Under the pieces are notes generated by a model. The model did not search any database. It was not told the DNA's origin and was given only the letters and a program-made list of their open reading frames with translations. A program made the position numbers and the translations under genes. Shown one piece after another: positions 63,068-64,000 of a DNA stretch of 64,000 nt (position 1 is its first letter; each line of letters starts with the position of its first letter). Source of the DNA: Phytophthora quininea (Eukaryota > Oomycota > Peronosporomycetes > Peronosporales > Peronosporaceae); NCBI GenBank assembly GCA_011947345.1, contig JAAVTG010000620.1, positions 310,001 through 374,000 on the forward strand, written 5' to 3'.

Positions 63068-64000
63068 CAATCACCCGATCGTCATTACACTGGCCGTTGT
63101 CAAGCACCATCGCCTCTGCTGCCAGGAAAGTCTTGGTCATCCGAGTCAAGATACCGTGGACGGCAAGACCAGACAACCTGGCTGCGCCATAGTCAGCATC
63201 AAGCTCGCCACAGCAGCAACTAGATATGCATTGCATTCGTTCGGGTCAACCGCCCTCACTTGTCGTAGCGCCAAACTCATTGGGCAGTGCCCGGCAGTGC
63301 TGCGCCACGTACCCGCTTCAATGACGCCGAAATGATGACACCGTCTGATACCAGATACCGAGCCGTACCGGTATGCTTTGATGCGCACCTTGAAGCTGCC
63401 GACCAATCAGCGTCGCCCATCGTGAAATGTGAGCCTTTGGAGCTTGAAGCCCTTCAACGGCCCCAATGTTCGTCGAGCAGCTCGTGTGGCATTCCTCGAT
63501 TCGCCAAGCAGAGCTCAAGCGACTGCCCAAGCAACAACTACCACCACCCACCTACCCCAAGCAGCCCCAAACCATGGTGCAACACCAAGTCAAGACGTAC
63601 TTCCCAACGGTGCCCAAGGTGGCGTTCGAGGGCAAGGCCACCAAGAGCGCGCTGGCCTACCAGGAGTACAACCCGTCCGAGTTCGTGATGGGCAAGACCA
63701 TGGAGCAGTGGTGCCGCTTCGCCGTGTGCTATTGGCACACCTTTGGCAACACCGGAGGCGACCCGTTCGGCGGCGAGACGTACACCAACCGCGCCTGGAA
63801 CGCGCCGCTGAGCGACGCCAGCCTGAGCCCGCGGGAGCGGCTGCTGGAGGCCGCCAAGTGCAAGGCCGACGCCGCTTTCGAGATGTTCACCAAACTGGGC
63901 GTCAAGTTCTACACGTTCCACGACGTGGACCTGGTGGCGGAGGGCGCTGACCTGGCCGAGTCGCAGGGCCTGCTGGACGACATCTCGGACTACCTGCTGG
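63068..64000. repeat. Right arm of xylose isomerase palindrome (runs off window)
   Basis: Reverse complement of 61481-62413. The arm includes 506 bases of upstream DNA, so both gene copies have the same promoter region. Confidence 0.92.
63574..64000 (+). CDS. xylA: Xylose isomerase, copy 2 (truncated by window end)
   Basis: ATG 63574; 142 codons are visible without interruption, from MVQHQVKTYFPTVPKVAFEG through ASLSPRERLLEAAKCKADAA and FHDVDLVAEGADLA to ISDYLL at the edge. It is identical to copy 1 apart from the intact GGG at 63833-63835. Transcribed away from copy 1 from an identical upstream region, so both copies should be co-regulated and double the dose. Confidence 0.92.
   Translation, partial: MVQHQVKTYFPTVPKVAFEGKATKSALAYQEYNPSEFVMGKTMEQWCRFAVCYWHTFGNTGGDPFGGETYTNRAWNAPLSDASLSPRERLLEAAKCKADAAFEMFTKLGVKFYTFHDVDLVAEGADLAESQGLLDDISDYLL

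Noticed and set aside
1..64000. CRISPR arrays, tRNA or rRNA genes
   Set aside because: No spaced direct repeats of CRISPR type and no cloverleaf or rRNA-like sequence were recognised by eye; a tRNA or covariance-model scan was not possible here.

Overview
The window reads as nuclear DNA of an oomycete, most likely a Phytophthora-type plant pathogen. Evidence: intron-poor genes with short introns (about 54-86 nt, GTRNGT-like donors, YAG acceptors), oomycete-style initiator/flanking core-promoter elements, compact gene spacing, a PLAC8 family expansion, large ankyrin genes with the GHLxVVKWL repeat, Helitron remnants and a bacterial-type xylose isomerase. No species is claimed.

Layout. 0.2-22.8 kb is ordinary housekeeping sequence: a MORN/DUF900 hydrolase, a WDR7/rabconnectin-3-beta-like WD40 protein, a sodium:solute symporter, a UIM/F-box protein, a PACRG-like protein, a damaged multi-pass membrane gene, a secreted glycine-rich protein, two divergent GT31 glycosyltransferases, exportin-5 and an SLC35F-like transporter. 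23-38.8 kb is a cluster of 16 PLAC8-type cysteine-rich two-TM protein genes or fragments. It includes a 2.26 kb inverted duplication (28.06-30.32 and 32.63-34.89 kb) around an ankyrin gene, and a third partial copy at 35.0-36.06 kb. 39.3-55.5 kb holds an NDR kinase, a coiled-coil nuclear-looking protein, the SNARE YKT6, a small unknown protein, a polycystin-2-like channel, a SNF1-like kinase, two divergent UMPH-1 5'-nucleotidases and a secreted trypsin-like protease. 56-60.2 kb is a Helitron whose Rep block is inverted relative to its flanks. 60.5-64 kb is a head-to-head pair of identical xylose isomerase genes in a palindrome; the second runs off the window.

A key property is that most long genes are split by single-base frame changes. 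Nearly all have the sign expected from loss of one base, and most fall at a homopolymer run whose lengthening by one base restores the conserved reading. The xylose isomerase pair proves one case directly: one copy has GG where its duplicate has GGG. I therefore treat most broken genes as functional genes in a sequence with homopolymer under-calling rather than as pseudogenes, and mark coordinates as gene spans across frameshifts and introns.

Functionally the left and right blocks serve trafficking and signalling (V-ATPase/endosome regulator, YKT6, exportin-5, NDR and SNF1-like kinases, polycystin channel). The PLAC8 cluster, secreted protease, glycine-rich protein and xylose isomerases are the accessory, possibly host- or environment-facing, part.
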